Shown here piece by piece: positions 7,781 through 16,610 of a stretch of DNA of 64,000 bases; position 1 is the first letter of the stretch, and each line of letters starts with the position of its first letter. Under the pieces are notes generated by a model. The model was not told the DNA's origin and searched no databases. It was given only the letters and a program-made list of their open reading frames with translations. Position numbers and translations under genes: made by a program. The stretch lies in the NCBI RefSeq assembly GCF_017808105.1, contig NZ_JADBHF010000004.1:186001-250000 (forward strand). The letters run 5' to 3'. Source of the stretch: Brevibacterium renqingii. GTDB lineage: Bacteria; Actinomycetota; Actinomycetes; Actinomycetales; Brevibacteriaceae.

Positions 7781-8862
7781 CCCATTCCCACCTTGTAGTC
7801 CTTGGCCGCGCGGATCATCGAGTTGAGAGTCGCGATGACCGGCACGGAGAAGAACGCTCCGGCGATGCCTGCGACCGCCGCTCCTGCTGTGACGCCGAGG
7901 ATCACCGCCAGAGGATGGATCTTCACTGTCGGTCCCGTCAGCCACGGCTGCAGGACGTGGCTTTCGAGCTGCTGCACGACGATGACGATTCCGAGCATGA
8001 TCAGGCCGTGCACCCAGCCGTTGAAGAGCAGCGCCAGACCGACGGCGACCGCGCCGCCGACGATCGCTCCGACGAACGGCACGAAAGCGCCGAGGAAGAC
8101 CACCGTGGCGATCGGGACCGCCAGTGGGACGCCGAGGATCAGTGCTCCCACCCCGATTCCGATCGCATCGCTGGCCGCGACGACGAGCTGGATCCGGATG
8201 AAGTTCGACAGCGTCTTCCATCCGGCCTCGCCGGCGGCGGAGATCCGCGCATGCGCCCTCTTCGGCCACACATGGATGACCCAGGTCCAGATGCCCCTGC
8301 CGTCGATGAGCGCGAAGAGGGTGACGAACAGGATGATGATGACGCCTTCGATGACGTGAGCCGCTGTCGAGCCGACTTCGGCGGCGCCTGACCCGAGTCC
8401 GGCGGCGTTGTCCTGCAGCCACTGCCCTGAGGAGTCGACGAAGTCGTTGAGCTTGGATTCGGTGAGCCCGAACGGCTGCGTGGCCAAGAACTGCTTCGCC
8501 GCATCCAGAGACGTCGCCACCTGCTTCTGAATCGCCGGGATCTCGCTTCTGACCTGGAAGGTGATGAGGAGAATGAGCCCGGCCAGCAGGCCGAGGACGA
8601 CGACCCAGACACTGACGACGGCCAACCATTTCGGCCACCGATGCCGCTGCAGGAACGACGACAACGGGACCAGGAGGGCCGAGAGGACGAGTCCGGCGAG
8701 GAACGGGACGACGATCTGCGCGACCTGCAGAGCGATGAAGACCGCGACTGTGATTCCTGCAACGATCACCAGCAGGTATCCGGTGAAACGGGCACCGAGT
8801 TTGAGGCCCTCGGGAATCGGATCATCGCGATTCGGAGGCGCGTTCAGCGAACCTTCTGTCAT
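7777..8862 (-). CDS. AI-2E family transporter
   Basis: A 361-residue membrane protein of the AI-2E (PerM/TqsA/YdiK) family with seven to eight predicted helices. Typical blocks are the N-terminal paired helices around residues 25-80 (VPFLAGLVLSALLVPL), a long extramembrane segment (about 95-150) rich in helix formers, and the C-terminal blocks GAFVPFVGAIVGG and PTVKIHPLAVILGVTAG. Members export varied small solutes or exchange ions, and autoinducer transport should not be assumed. It is the first gene of the operon with the ATL and BrkB genes, and is divergent from the PAP2 gene. Confidence 0.88.
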   Translation of the reverse strand: MTEGSLNAPPNRDDPIPEGLKLGARFTGYLLVIVAGITVAVFIALQVAQIVVPFLAGLVLSALLVPLSSFLQRHRWPKWLAVVSVWVVVLGLLAGLILLITFQVRSEIPAIQKQVATSLDAAKQFLATQPFGLTESKLNDFVDSSGQWLQDNAAGLGSGAAEVGSTAAHVIEGVIIILFVTLFALIDGRGIWTWVIHVWPKRAHARISAAGEAGWKTLSNFIRIQLVVAASDAIGIGVGALILGVPLAVPIATVVFLGAFVPFVGAIVGGAVAVGLALLFNGWVHGLIMLGIVIVVQQLESHVLQPWLTGPTVKIHPLAVILGVTAGAAVAGIAGAFFSVPVIATLNSMIRAAKDYKVGMG

Positions 8863-8986
8863 GCATCAACACTAATGCCGCGAGGCACACAATGGGTGGC
8901 CCGTTTAACTCAGAGCGCCGCCTCCTGTCAGCGAGCACCAAGAGAAATCCGACGAAGCGCTTAAACAGAGTTAATAGGGTGTCCCG

Positions 8987-10162
8987 ATGACCCGAATGCG
9001 ACGCTGGCCCTACACTTTCGCCATGGCGCTCGCTCTCCTCATCGGAGCGATCGCCGTGGTCTCTTCGCTCTATCTCGATCTGCCGCTCAAGGATCCCGAC
9101 GGGTTCCTCGGCCCCTCCTTCATCCGCCTGCCCCTGTTGGCTCTGGGGTTCGTCGGAGCGGGGCTCGTCGTGGAGGCACTGCGCAGAAGCGGCTGGCGGC
9201 AGCTGCCTGGCACGATCGTCGAGATCGTGAAGAAGGAGTGGAACGCCCACCGTGTCCTGTGCATCGGCGCCGGGCTGCTGAGCTTCTACATCTGCTACGT
9301 CGCCTACCGCAACCTCAAGAGCGATCTCCCGATCTACCGAGAGGGCACTCTCTACGACCGGCAGCTGCTGCAGCTCGACCACTGGCTCAGCGGCGGGAAC
9401 AACCCGGCTGTGCTCCTGCACGACCTCTTCGGCACCGAGATCATGGCGAATGTGCTCTCGATCGCCTACCTCGCCTATCTTCCGCTCATCCCGATCAGCC
9501 TCGGCGCGTTCCTCGTGCTCAGCCGCAATCACGCCGTCGGAGCCTGGTACGCGACGACATTGTGCCTCAACTGGGTCCTGGGCACGATCAGCTACTACAT
9601 GCTGCCCTCGGTCGGACCGGCGTTCAGCCGCCCCGAGCTCTACAGCAGCCTGCCCGACACCGGGGTCAGTCGGCTGCAGGACGCACTCATCTCCGCTCGG
9701 CTCGACTTCCTCAGCAATCCTGCCGGCAGCGAATCGATCCAAGGGGTGGCCGCGTTCGCCTCACTCCATGTCTCCGTGACCTTCGCCGCCGCACTGTTCA
9801 TGATGCGCACAAACCAGAAGCGACTGATCAAGACGATCACCTGGGTCTTCTTCGGTGTGACCATCGTGACCACTCTCTACTTCGGCTGGCATTACATCCT
9901 CGATGACATCGCCGGGATGGGCATCGGATGGGCATCGGTGACAGTGGCCGGCTGGGCCACCGGCCATGGGAGAAGGCGCAAGCCGCAGCCTGCGGAGCCG
10001 ATCGACGCCTCGACTCCCGAGGCCGCCCCGGCTCCCAATGCCGTCGAGACGAATGTTAGCTCGCTCGAGGCCGAGAAGCGGTCCCTCGTCGAAGCCGTCG
10101 AACTCAGCCCTGAGGCCGATCTGTCGCAGCCTCAGGATGCACCCGCACGCCGGAGCGCCTGA
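8987..10162 (+). CDS. PAP2-superfamily membrane phosphatase/transferase (AUR1-like)
   Basis: A 391-residue polytopic protein with about eight membrane helices. The PAP2 active-site blocks are ASLHVS around residue 257 (catalytic histidine) and HYILDDIAG around residue 302 (second histidine). The latter order is that of the AUR1/inositol phosphorylceramide synthase-like branch, so a lipid phosphatase or phospho-head-group transferase acting at the outer membrane face is likely. Residues 330-391 form a disordered tail. AGGG precedes the ATG by 7 bases. Its 3' end overlaps the converging phospholipase-D-like pseudogene by about 60 bases. Confidence 0.8.
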   Translation: MTRMRRWPYTFAMALALLIGAIAVVSSLYLDLPLKDPDGFLGPSFIRLPLLALGFVGAGLVVEALRRSGWRQLPGTIVEIVKKEWNAHRVLCIGAGLLSFYICYVAYRNLKSDLPIYREGTLYDRQLLQLDHWLSGGNNPAVLLHDLFGTEIMANVLSIAYLAYLPLIPISLGAFLVLSRNHAVGAWYATTLCLNWVLGTISYYMLPSVGPAFSRPELYSSLPDTGVSRLQDALISARLDFLSNPAGSESIQGVAAFASLHVSVTFAAALFMMRTNQKRLIKTITWVFFGVTIVTTLYFGWHYILDDIAGMGIGWASVTVAGWATGHGRRRKPQPAEPIDASTPEAAPAPNAVETNVSSLEAEKRSLVEAVELSPEADLSQPQDAPARRSA

Positions 10163-11502
10163 CCGAGCGATCGTCGGATTTCCGCTCTCCGACGACGACG
10201 TCTTCGCAGTCATCCTCACTGGTGATCTCGACCGTCGCGCTGCTGATCAGTTCGTCATCGAAATGGCGGATGAAGTCGTTGTAGACGGTTTCGTCGCCGA
10301 GGATCCTCACCATGTTCTCGTCGTTGCGCCGCAGCGACAGCTTGTTGAAGTTCCCGCTGCCGGTGAAGACGACATGACGGTGGTTGCCGCCGTTGTAGTT
10401 GCCGCCGATCGTCATGTTCTTCTCATGGATGCCCTCATCACTGTCCTTGCCCTTTTCATCGCGCGGGAACGTGCGGATGCGCAGGTTCGTCGGAAAGTCT
10501 TCGGTGAGGGCGGTGCAGACATCCTGGCTCATCCGGTTGACGACGATGTCGACGTCGCAGACCTCCGCCTTTTCGGCCAGTGCCGTGGCAACCTCCTTCC
10601 TCGTGATCGACCACATGCCGACTCGGATCTTCGTACTCGGCTGCGCATCACAGTCGACGACGCCCAAGGTGTTCTCCGTCGTGTCGCCGTCCGCGCGCGG
10701 AAAGAAGTAGCTCTTCGTCGTGCCGGAGATCTCCGGCGGGTTCGACTCGTAGTAATCGGGGTCGGCCTGCGAAGGATCGACGGCAACTGCACTCAGCTGC
10801 CCGAAGTATTCGTGGAACCGTTCGAAGAGAGAGCTGCCGCCGAAGCCGATGTCTGCCGGATCCTCGACGTGGGTGTACATGCTGTTGAACCCGCCCGTCC
10901 CACCGATCGAGTCATTGCTGAGGTTGGCTGAACTGGTCACAGCGACACGATCGTGTCCCAGGGTGCTGGAGAAGAGGTAGAACTTGTTGTTTGCAGCCCG
11001 TGTCTGCGCCGTCAGGTCCAGCGACAGCTCCCTCACCGCCCTCCTGCCCGCAGACCCGTATCCACGTCCTGGAGTCGGCAGAGGCGTTGAATTCCTTCTG
11101 GAGATCTCGGAATTCCCTCTGCTGCGCCTCGCTGCCGGCAGTGAGCATGCCGTGGTCGACAAGCACCCGCACGTGGACGCCTCGGCTCACGGCGTCGCGC
11201 AGTGCGCTGTAGATCACCCGATCCCTCAGGCGGTACTGGGCGATCTCAATCGATTCGTCCTCGCCGGTGCCGTCAATCATCGTCTTCACCTGCTCGACGA
11301 GCTCATCGCTGCCGGGCGAGTTGAAGGTCCCTCCTGTCGTCAGCTGCGGCGCCGCCGACGCCGGTCGGGCGTCGTGCGGGCCGCCGGCGGTCCCGAGCAG
11401 ACCTGAGACGAGGGCGCAGGCAGCAGCAGCGGCCAGAAGCCTGAGACCTTGTCTCGCTTCTCGTGCGGTTCTGCGCTGTGCGGTGATTCCGTGGGCGTGC
11501 AT
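10104..11502 (-). pseudogene. Secreted phospholipase-D-like protein, frameshifted
   Basis: The reading frame is split. An N-terminal part (ATG at 11502, behind GAGGAGG at 6 bases) has a signal peptide with an alanine-rich core and a clear ASA cleavage region, then a PLD-like half with RDAVSRGVHVRVLVDHG. A second frame carries the rest, including NNKFYLFSST, TSSANLSND, and the second HKD-type motif IHEKNMTIGGN with TGSGNF. The frame is lost between about 10985 and 11060, plausibly at the AAA before AACAACAAG (near 10990). The first HKD motif also reads N-N-K where H-x-K is expected. It could be a true pseudogene, a programmed shift or a sequencing error. If intact, it would be an exported phosphodiesterase of about 460 residues. 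Confidence 0.75.
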
Positions 11503-11671
11503 CGAGAGCCTCCTCGCTGAAACTCCTTCAGTGCGGCAGATCATGTCGGCGGTTCAGATGTCGCCGTGCGATCCTGATGACACCGTCATTGTTTCCACAG
11601 CGGATGACCGTGTCGAGACGACGACGAACCTCAGGGCCGGGCCCGCGAAAGCTGATCGCCGTCTGCCGATG

Positions 11672-11677
11672 TATACT
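11672..11677 (+). promoter_or_regulatory. Possible -10 element of the helicase gene
   Basis: TATACT, a good -10 match, without a convincing -35 box. It would place transcription start near 11684 and leave either a leader of about 130 bases or a nearly leaderless GTG start at 11688. Confidence 0.4.
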
Positions 11678-11689
11678 GGAGTCACTTGT

Positions 11690-11707
11690 GAACCCGTTTT
11701 CGGGTTC
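11690..11707 (+). other. Hairpin in helicase leader
   Basis: GAACCCG and CGGGTTC (7 bp) enclose a TTTT loop, directly behind the proposed transcription start. It may affect translation or mRNA stability, as is known for cold-induced helicase leaders in other bacteria; here it is only a structural observation. Confidence 0.45.
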
Positions 11708-11813
11708 CCTGCGTCGTCAGGACGCCTCGTCACTGCAGCTGGGTGAGATCGCCCGCGCAAGTTTCCGAAGCCGTTTTCTCTCGGCGATCGAGAGCGCCGA
11801 CAGCGCTCATTCC

Positions 11814-13538
11814 ATGACCGGAAGCGGCTGCCTGCCACCAAACCACGGCACCGGCACGCCCTCCGGCACGTCGAAGGGCCACCCCATCACTACTTCACAG
11901 ACACGCACCACCACTCGCAACTCCTCGCGTTCCCGCAGCGGCGCGAGCACCGCAGCTGCCGCGAAGCCCGTCACGTTCGCCGACCTCGGCGTTCCTGCGC
12001 AGCTGACCGAAACGCTCGACCGCGAAGGCAAGACCTCCGCCTTCCCGATCCAGCAGGACACCCTCCCGGACACCCTGGCGGGTCGGGATGTGCTCGGCCG
12101 CGGCAAGACCGGCTCGGGCAAGACCCTCGCCTTCTCCATTCCGCTGGTCGCGCGCCTGGCCGGCTCGCAGACCTCCGGCTCGTCACGAGCCCGCCTCCCC
12201 CGCGGTCTCGTCCTCGCCCCCACGCGTGAGCTCGCCACCCAGATCACCAATGTCATCGACCCGTTGGCCCGCGCCGTCGGTCTGAAGACGACGACGATCT
12301 TCGGCGGCGTCAAACAGAAGCGCCAGGAGGACGCCCTCAACGCCGGCGTCGACATCGTCGTGGCCTGCCCGGGCCGCCTCGAGGACCTCCTCCAGCAGGA
12401 TCTGCTCAGCCTCGATCACATCGAGGTCACCATCCTCGACGAAGCCGACCACATGGCCGACCTCGGATTCCTGCCCGGGGTCACCCGCATCCTCAAGCAG
12501 ACCCCGAGCGAGGGGCAGCGGATGTTCTTCTCGGCCACACTGGACAACGACGTCGACAAACTCGTCCGTCGCTTCCTGCACAATGAAGTCCTCCACTCCG
12601 TCGACGAACCGACTTCCCATGTCTCGGCCATGACCCACCACGTGTTCGAGGTCGACGTCGACGACAAGAACGAACTCGTCCACAAGCTCGCCTCCGGCAC
12701 CGGCCGCCGGATCCTCTTCACCCGCACCAAGCATCGGGCCAAGCGCTTCGCCCGCCAACTGACCGCTCAGGGCATTCCGGCCGTCGACCTGCACGGCAAC
12801 CTGTCCCAGGGTGCGCGCGACCGCAATCTCGCTGCGTTCACCGACGGAGATGCGAAGGTGCTCGTGGCCACTGACATCGCCGCTCGCGGAGTCCACGTCG
12901 ATTCCGTCGAACTCGTCGTCCACGTCGATCCCCCGACCGAACACAAGGCCTACCTGCATCGTTCGGGCCGCACCGCCCGGGCCGGCAGCGCCGGCGATGT
13001 GGTCACGGTCATGACGCCCGACCAGCGCAAGGACACCCAGACCCTGCTGCGCAAGGCCGCCATCAAGGCCGCCCCGCAGAAGGTCACGGCCGACTCCCCC
13101 GAGGTGACCGAGCTCGTCGGTGAGATCGCCGAGTTCATCGCCCCGCAGCCGCCCCAACCCAAACAGCCTGCTCGGCAGTCCGGTCAGGCGGAAGCAGCAG
13201 GACAGGGACGCAAGCGTCGGCCCCGCCGCAGGCGCGGAGGCCGGGGCGGTCAGTCGTCGGAGACCGGCAGCGGTCGTTCACAGCAGAGCACGCGCGGTGG
13301 TCAGCAGTCCGCCCGCAGTGGTCAGCAGACCGCGGGCGCCGGCAGGAGTCAATCGCCGGAGCATGGCCGCGGCGACAGGAGCCAGCGTCAGAGCCGTGCC
13401 CGGAGTACCGGAGGCGATCAGGCGTCCCGTCCGTCGCGGAGTCGGCGGTCCTCTCAGGGACGCGGAACGAGCGCAGCCACCAGGATGAGCCACCGCAGCC
13501 GAAGCGACAGCCGAGAAGCACAGCGCTCCCGGGCGTGA
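11814..13538 (+). CDS. DEAD-box ATP-dependent RNA helicase
   Basis: RNA helicase of the RhlE/DeaD type that remodels RNA using ATP. From the ATG at 11814 (574 residues), the motifs are: the Q-motif region FPIQQDTLP, Walker A GKTGSGKT near residue 100, PTRELA near 137, DEADHMAD near 209, FSAT near 240, and HRSGRTARAG near 382. The core ends near 440 and is followed by a long tail rich in Gly, Ser, Arg and Gln, which is disordered and likely RNA-binding. No clear ribosome site stands before this ATG. A GTG at 11688 (GGAG 6 bases ahead) would add 42 residues, so the start is uncertain. The stop overlaps the photolyase start. Confidence 0.88.
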   Translation: MTGSGCLPPNHGTGTPSGTSKGHPITTSQTRTTTRNSSRSRSGASTAAAAKPVTFADLGVPAQLTETLDREGKTSAFPIQQDTLPDTLAGRDVLGRGKTGSGKTLAFSIPLVARLAGSQTSGSSRARLPRGLVLAPTRELATQITNVIDPLARAVGLKTTTIFGGVKQKRQEDALNAGVDIVVACPGRLEDLLQQDLLSLDHIEVTILDEADHMADLGFLPGVTRILKQTPSEGQRMFFSATLDNDVDKLVRRFLHNEVLHSVDEPTSHVSAMTHHVFEVDVDDKNELVHKLASGTGRRILFTRTKHRAKRFARQLTAQGIPAVDLHGNLSQGARDRNLAAFTDGDAKVLVATDIAARGVHVDSVELVVHVDPPTEHKAYLHRSGRTARAGSAGDVVTVMTPDQRKDTQTLLRKAAIKAAPQKVTADSPEVTELVGEIAEFIAPQPPQPKQPARQSGQAEAAGQGRKRRPRRRRGGRGGQSSETGSGRSQQSTRGGQQSARSGQQTAGAGRSQSPEHGRGDRSQRQSRARSTGGDQASRPSRSRRSSQGRGTSAATRMSHRSRSDSREAQRSRA

Positions 13539-15007
13539 GCGCAAACGACGGCCACGAGCATCTCACGCTTGTCTGGTTCCGAGACGACCTGCGCGTCGAC
13601 GATCACGAGGCACTGACTGCAGCCCGCGCCGAGGGGCGAGTGATCGGACTCTGGATCAGAGAGCGTCGCGACGCCTCCGGTCTGGGGCCGCGCCCTCTCG
13701 GCGGGGCCTCCCGCTGGTGGGCACACGAGTCGCTGCGGACCCTCAGCGACGAGCTCTCCGAGCTCGGCATCCCGCTGCTCTTCGCCGCCGGACCTGCCGA
13801 AGACATCGTCCCGCAGGTCGTCGCGGATCTGCATGTCGACGCCGTTCGCTGGTCGCGCCGCTACGCCCCTGCCTCTCGGCAGCTCGACGCACGGATCAAG
13901 GCCCGGCTCGGCGAGGTCGGCTGCGCATCACACTCCCATCCGGGTGCCGTGCTCGTCGAGCCGTGGACGGTCAGCCCCCAGAACGGTGGACACTACAAGG
14001 TCTTCACACCGTTCTTCACGGCCGCCCGCGATCGAGAGGTCGGAGAGGTCCTTCCTCGTCCGCACCGGCAGGAAGCGTTCTCCGCTGCTTGGGCCGCATC
14101 GGTGCGCTCCCGCCGGTGGGCGACCGACCTCGACGGTCTCGGCCTCGTCGACGAAACAGGTACAGGCACAGACGATTCCACCTCGGCCCGGACTCCGCGG
14201 TGGTGGCAGACCACTGTGGCAGAACACTGGGAACCCGGTTGCCGGGCGGCGACGGAGAGTCTGCGCAGACTGGCCGATGGCATCGACGACTATGCCGACT
14301 CGCATGACTTCCCTGCCGATCCCGACAGCACGTCCCGGCTGTCCCCGCGGCTGCGATTCGGTGAGGTCTCCCCGAGGCAGGCGCTGCGGACGGCGCAGGA
14401 CCTGCCGGAGGTGCGTGAAGACGATCGTCATGCATGGGTCCGTCAGCTCTATTGGCGGGAGTTCTCCTGGCATCTGACCTATCACATTCAGCACATCGAG
14501 ACCGAGCCGATCCGGTCGGAGTTCACTAACTTCCCCTACGAGGACGACCCCGAGGCACTCGAGCATTGGCAGAACGGGACGACAGGGGTGCCCCTCGTCG
14601 ATGCCGGCATGGCTCAGCTGTGGCAGACCGGGTGGATGCACAATCGGGTGCGGATGGCCACAGCAAGCTTCCTCACGAAGAATCTGCTCGTGCATTGGTG
14701 GCACGGAGAGCAGTGGTTCTGGGACACCCTCGTCGACGCCGATGAAGCCAACAACCCGGTGTCGTGGCAGTGGGTGGCCGGGTGCGGTGCCGATGCGGCT
14801 CCGTATTTCCGGATCTTCAACCCGGAACGGCAGCGAGAGCGCTTCGACCCCGATGGGGAATACGTCGACACATGGATCGGGCAGGGTCCGGGCAGCCGCC
14901 CGACGGCAGAGCGCTCGCTTGCGGGCTCCGAGCCGATCGTCGATCTCAGACAGTCACGTCAGGCGGCTCTGGCGGCCTATGACCGGATGAAGAGCGGAAC
15001 AGAATGA
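13535..15007 (+). CDS. phrB: Deoxyribodipyrimidine photo-lyase
   Basis: DNA photolyase/cryptochrome family enzyme of 490 residues that splits UV-induced pyrimidine dimers with blue light. The N-terminal antenna domain starts with LVWFRDDLRVDDHEAL (about 10-25). The FAD-binding helical domain carries RQLYWREFSWHL (about 307-318), QTGWMHNRVRM (about 365-375), and NPVSWQWVAGCGADAAPYFRIFNP (about 408-431). The tryptophans expected for electron transfer are present in these blocks. It starts with GTG overlapping the helicase stop and is probably translationally coupled. A 13-bp hairpin terminator follows at once. Confidence 0.92.
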   Translation: MSANDGHEHLTLVWFRDDLRVDDHEALTAARAEGRVIGLWIRERRDASGLGPRPLGGASRWWAHESLRTLSDELSELGIPLLFAAGPAEDIVPQVVADLHVDAVRWSRRYAPASRQLDARIKARLGEVGCASHSHPGAVLVEPWTVSPQNGGHYKVFTPFFTAARDREVGEVLPRPHRQEAFSAAWAASVRSRRWATDLDGLGLVDETGTGTDDSTSARTPRWWQTTVAEHWEPGCRAATESLRRLADGIDDYADSHDFPADPDSTSRLSPRLRFGEVSPRQALRTAQDLPEVREDDRHAWVRQLYWREFSWHLTYHIQHIETEPIRSEFTNFPYEDDPEALEHWQNGTTGVPLVDAGMAQLWQTGWMHNRVRMATASFLTKNLLVHWWHGEQWFWDTLVDADEANNPVSWQWVAGCGADAAPYFRIFNPERQRERFDPDGEYVDTWIGQGPGSRPTAERSLAGSEPIVDLRQSRQAALAAYDRMKSGTE

Positions 15008-15050
15008 GCGCGGCTGCGACCGCACGATTCACATGCTGTCGCAGCCGCGC
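15008..15050. terminator. Bidirectional hairpin terminator
   Basis: A perfect 13-bp GC-rich stem (15008-15020 with 15038-15050) with a 17-base loop, between the converging photolyase and Rv2629-like genes. There is no long T-run on either side. Confidence 0.7.
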
Positions 15051-15076
15051 TTCGGATCAGAGCGGCGCGCTTCGGG

Positions 15077-16117
15077 TCAGTCGGCCAGTGCCGCACCGAC
15101 GTCGTACCGAAGGATCGCAGCGATCCCGTCGCTCATCGGATCGTGGCTGAGCCCGATCTCCGCGGAGGAGAGGATGGCTTCGGCGACGATTTCTGCTTCT
15201 CCTTCGGATGCTTCGGCATCGTCGAGCAGAAGGGTCGCCACCGCGCCGCGGCGTACTGCCTTTTCGACTTCTGCGCGTCCTTCGACCGCGCGGTCGTGTG
15301 CCTTGCTCTCGCCCAGTCGGTCCGAGTTCTCGGCCTCGCGTTCTTCGGCGAGCTTCGTCACCAGCGTCCTGATGGCCACGTCGATCGCTTCTTCGGCGCC
15401 TGCGTCTTCGTCGCCGCCTTCGGAGATCTCGTGGAGCATCTCTTCGGCTCTCACCGACAGCTCGGCCTTGACGACGGTTCTGCCCTGCACCTCTCCGGCC
15501 AGGACGAGCGCGTCCGGTGCATGGTCCGTGATGAGACGGTCGACGAAGTCGGCCACGGTGCGCGCGTTGTCCTTGATGATCTCGTCGACACGGCGCCGGA
15601 TCTGGTTGTGCGAATACGCGCCTCGGCGGGGCTTGTTGATCTCTTCGTCATTGTCGCCGGTCACGTGGACCCCGTCGTTTTCACTGCGTTCGCGGTCCGG
15701 GGTCACGCTCAGCTCACGGACGTTCGCTCCGTCCTGGCCGGCGATGACGAGGATGACATCGAACTGCCGGGATTCCTGTCGGAGGAAGGCTCCGAGTTCA
15801 GGCACCTGGCCGTAATGTGCCGCGTCCCCATCTCCCAACGCCGCGTCCCAGTGCTCATCGAGCAGAACGCCCTCCGAGGTCGCCACGATGATCCGGCCAT
15901 CGGTGTGCACCTCGGTGGGTTCGTCGACGAGGACGACGGCGTCGATGGATTCGAGCAGAGACTCGTCTGCCCCGTTGTCGGACAGCTGCTCGCGCAGCTC
16001 TTCCCAGCGCAGACGGATCTGCGTGGCAGCGTCAGCTGAGGGAGAACGTCCTTCGAGATAGACCGTGGCATACGGTCCGCCTTTTTCGTAGATCGTGCGC
16101 AAGTGACTGTAGTTCAT
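15077..16117 (-). CDS. Rv2629-like protein (bacterial archaeo-eukaryotic release-factor family)
   Basis: A 346-residue soluble protein that begins NYSHLRTIYEKGGPYATVYLEG and contains DFVDRLITDHAPDALVLAGE in the middle (about residues 195-215). These are features of the Rv2629/baeRF family, distantly related to the eRF1 and Vms1 fold. Mycobacterial Rv2629 belongs to the dormancy/hypoxia response, and later work on relatives points to ribosome hibernation or rescue; I infer a similar stress role. The C-terminal third is rich in glutamate and alanine and matches the eL30-like half. It is the first gene upstream of the converging photolyase. Confidence 0.75.
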   Translation of the reverse strand: MNYSHLRTIYEKGGPYATVYLEGRSPSADAATQIRLRWEELREQLSDNGADESLLESIDAVVLVDEPTEVHTDGRIIVATSEGVLLDEHWDAALGDGDAAHYGQVPELGAFLRQESRQFDVILVIAGQDGANVRELSVTPDRERSENDGVHVTGDNDEEINKPRRGAYSHNQIRRRVDEIIKDNARTVADFVDRLITDHAPDALVLAGEVQGRTVVKAELSVRAEEMLHEISEGGDEDAGAEEAIDVAIRTLVTKLAEEREAENSDRLGESKAHDRAVEGRAEVEKAVRRGAVATLLLDDAEASEGEAEIVAEAILSSAEIGLSHDPMSDGIAAILRYDVGAALAD

Positions 16118-16270
16118 CGCTTGTTCCTCCTCAGAATCTGCGGATCATCTGACGGGCCCGCGAACGGGACCCGCCACGCTCTGCGCGGTGACCTCAGCCT
16201 GTCATCGTCCACTGCTCCTGTAAACAACCTTGACAATCTGGGGCAGCACCTTTACGTATCCGAGTCGGTC

Positions 16271-16438
16271 TCAGCTCCGTGGGCCGGCTGGGGGTCCTCC
16301 GAGGAAAGCAGTCAGCATCGGGCCGACGATAACGGCGGCGACGAGGAGGGCGATGCCCCATTTGTATTCTTTCCGGAACAGAGCGAGGACGCCTGACAGC
16401 GCCATGATTCCGGCGATGATCCATAGAACGATGAGCAT
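16271..16438 (-). CDS. Small membrane protein, 55 aa
   Basis: A short gene with an ideal ribosome site (AAGGAG, 6 bases before ATG). The product has two hydrophobic helices, LIVLWIIAGIMALSGVLALF (2-21) and WGIALLVAAVIVGPMLTAF (28-46), joined by RKEYK, and a Pro/Gly-rich tail GGPPAGP. I do not recognise the family. The strong Shine-Dalgarno sequence and clean amphipathic layout argue that it is real. It lies between the Rv2629-like gene and the ABC operon terminator, all on the minus strand. Confidence 0.6.
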   Translation of the reverse strand: MLIVLWIIAGIMALSGVLALFRKEYKWGIALLVAAVIVGPMLTAFLGGPPAGPRS

Positions 16439-16567
16439 GACTCTCTCCTTCGCTCCCTGCGGTTGGAGGTGCCACTCGTCGGCTCACCCAACCACACGGT
16501 GGTTTTCATCGTGACACGCTCTCATTCCGATGACAATGGATCGATGGGAATACGCTCCGGCAACAGA

Positions 16568-16605
16568 GCGGCCGGGAGGACGGTCATCCCGTCCGACCCG
16601 GCCGC
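16568..16605 (-). terminator. Terminator of the ABC importer operon
   Basis: A hairpin with two stem blocks (9 bp at 16568-16576/16597-16605 and 6 bp at 16578-16583/16589-16594), starting 5 bases behind the stop codon of the last operon gene. GC-rich, with no T-tail. Confidence 0.7.
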
Positions 16606-16610
16606 CTGAC

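Larger units (their letters stand above)
11503..11813 (+). other. Intergenic leader upstream of the DEAD-box helicase
   Basis: About 310 bases between the divergent phospholipase-like gene and the helicase. It holds a TATACT hexamer (11672-11677) and a small hairpin (11690-11707), with an in-frame GTG at 11688 that could be an upstream translation start. No convincing independent gene was found. Confidence 0.5.

Noticed and set aside
12183..13157. A 324-codon minus-strand frame opposite the helicase gene
   Set aside because: It mirrors the helicase codons and has no recognisable motif or ribosome site.
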